DNA from: Planctomycetota bacterium
GTDB taxonomy: Bacteria; Planctomycetota; PUPC01; JACPCR01
Direction: 5' to 3'
DNA length: 64,000 nt
Assembly (NCBI GenBank): GCA_027625095.1
Contig: JAQBXN010000033.1
Location: forward strand, 1-64,000
In this document: positions 63,619-64,000 of the stretch, in pieces
Layout: each line of letters begins with the position of its first letter
Numbering within the stretch: the first letter of the stretch is position 1
Program-made: the position numbers and the translations under genes
The notes under the pieces: generated by a model
The model's database searches: none
What the model saw: only the letters and a program-made list of their open reading frames with translations
What the model was told of the DNA's origin: nothing

Positions 63619-64000
63619 TTCTGTTGTTCAGGGCGTCCAGAGAATGTTGTCAATTCCTGAGCAAGGGCTGCCTTCAGGACCGGATGCTCTCCCCGGTGGT
63701 AGTCGTTCAGGGTTTGGGCCCATTCCTTCAGGTGCGTCGCCCAAATCCGGAATTCAACCCGCCCTGACATGCGGTATTTTCCAGCCGCGATCTCGATACT
63801 TGTTCGAATCTGTTCCCAGCGGGGAGTCTGCCTGATGCTCCATAGAAATTCACGAATTTGCATCCATTGCTTGATCTTGAAGTGGTGCAGTTCGTCAATT
63901 CTCGATGGTGCTTTATTGCTGCCGTCTTCAGTCATTCGTTCCAGGAATCCACGCAGTTCTTCCTCGCGAAAGAGCGACACCTGCAATCGCTGACTTTCTA
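63615..64000 (-). CDS. hypothetical protein, 5' end beyond the window
   Basis: At least 123 residues of a helical, charged protein are visible. The frame stays open to the window edge, so the start may lie outside; TTG 63986 is the first possible start inside. No motif is recognised, though the Trp/Arg/His content (HHFKIKQWMQIREFLW) suggests a small globular helical protein. The stop overlaps the ATG of the threonine synthase-like gene (ATGA), so it is probably its operon partner. Confidence 0.6.
   Translation of the reverse strand, partial: ESQRLQVSLFREEELRGFLERMTEDGSNKAPSRIDELHHFKIKQWMQIREFLWSIRQTPRWEQIRTSIEIAAGKYRMSGRVEFRIWATHLKEWAQTLNDYHRGEHPVLKAALAQELTTFSGRPEQQK

Noticed and set aside
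1..64000. tRNA, rRNA, integrase or transposase genes
   Set aside because: No T-loop-like or rRNA-like stretch and no protein with transposase or recombinase motifs was found by eye; a tRNAscan or Rfam run would settle it.

Overview
The window reads as chromosomal DNA of a bacterium of the PVC superphylum (Planctomycetota-Verrucomicrobiota-Lentisphaerota group), most likely a marine or aquatic Verrucomicrobiota or relative. The pointers are family markers: a PSCyt1/WD40/DUF1549/DUF1553 protein (1606-5058), a PVC-type haem-binding dehydrogenase fused to GDSL, PA14, azurin and cytochrome c domains (49975-54867), Ser/Thr kinases with an N-terminal zinc ribbon, a kinase-sulfatase-modifying-domain fusion, and many single-gene sugar-catabolism enzymes (Gfo/Idh/MocA, xylose-isomerase-like barrels, a mannonate-dehydratase-like barrel, nucleoside hydrolases). 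The phylum is inferred from gene content only. I see no rRNA, tRNA, CRISPR array, integrase or transposase gene.

Layout. 1-5.1 kb: nucleoside hydrolase and the large secreted cytochrome/WD40/DUF1549 protein. 5.2-12 kb: HAD phosphatases, a SNF2-SWIM helicase divergent from a small-protein/nucleotidyltransferase pair, a membrane-anchored formylglycine-generating enzyme, a stand-alone GGQ release-factor-like protein and a PhyH dioxygenase. 12.2-14.7 kb: a TrpF-like barrel lacking the catalytic Cys, coupled to a polytopic glycosyltransferase. 14.8-20.8 kb: a sugar-uptake operon of unusual build: a solute-binding protein fused to its own permease, a second permease with a ~370-residue repeat-bearing insertion, and a sialidase-like beta-propeller; no ATPase gene is present. 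20.8-29.3 kb: solitary DNA methyltransferase, kinase-FGE fusion, pterin carbinolamine dehydratase coupled to a C45/AAT-like hydrolase, secreted protein, second nucleoside hydrolase, M14-like zinc hydrolase. 29.4-36.8 kb: oxidoreductase, HEAT-repeat protein, coaX, GspC/PDZ-like protein, PilT-like ATPase, trpC and a DUF1499 protein. 36.8-38.9 kb: secreted propeller protein, then about 1 kb of non-coding palindromic repeats. 38.9-46.3 kb: two tandem kinase-TPR-LRR receptors, the upstream one a predicted pseudokinase whose gene carries a frameshift. 46.5-64 kb: amidohydrolase, 2-hydroxyacid dehydrogenase, Gfo/Idh/MocA enzyme, the 1630-residue multidomain dehydrogenase, a GH99-like lipoprotein, zinc alcohol dehydrogenase, DUF2079 membrane protein, two sugar isomerase/dehydratase barrels, threonine synthase and an edge-truncated gene.

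How the genes fit together. Much of the window looks like scavenging and oxidation of complex sugars: secreted GH99-like, sialidase-like and dehydrogenase proteins feed an ABC importer and then barrels and dehydrogenases. The kinase/pseudokinase LRR pair and the kinase-FGE fusion would sense and transduce. Housekeeping genes (trpC, coaX, thrC-like) are scattered between them. The features I consider least explained are the kinase/pseudokinase pair, the repeat-bearing permease with its fused partner, the Cys-less TrpF-like protein, and a family of intergenic elements that share ends but carry different hairpin cores.
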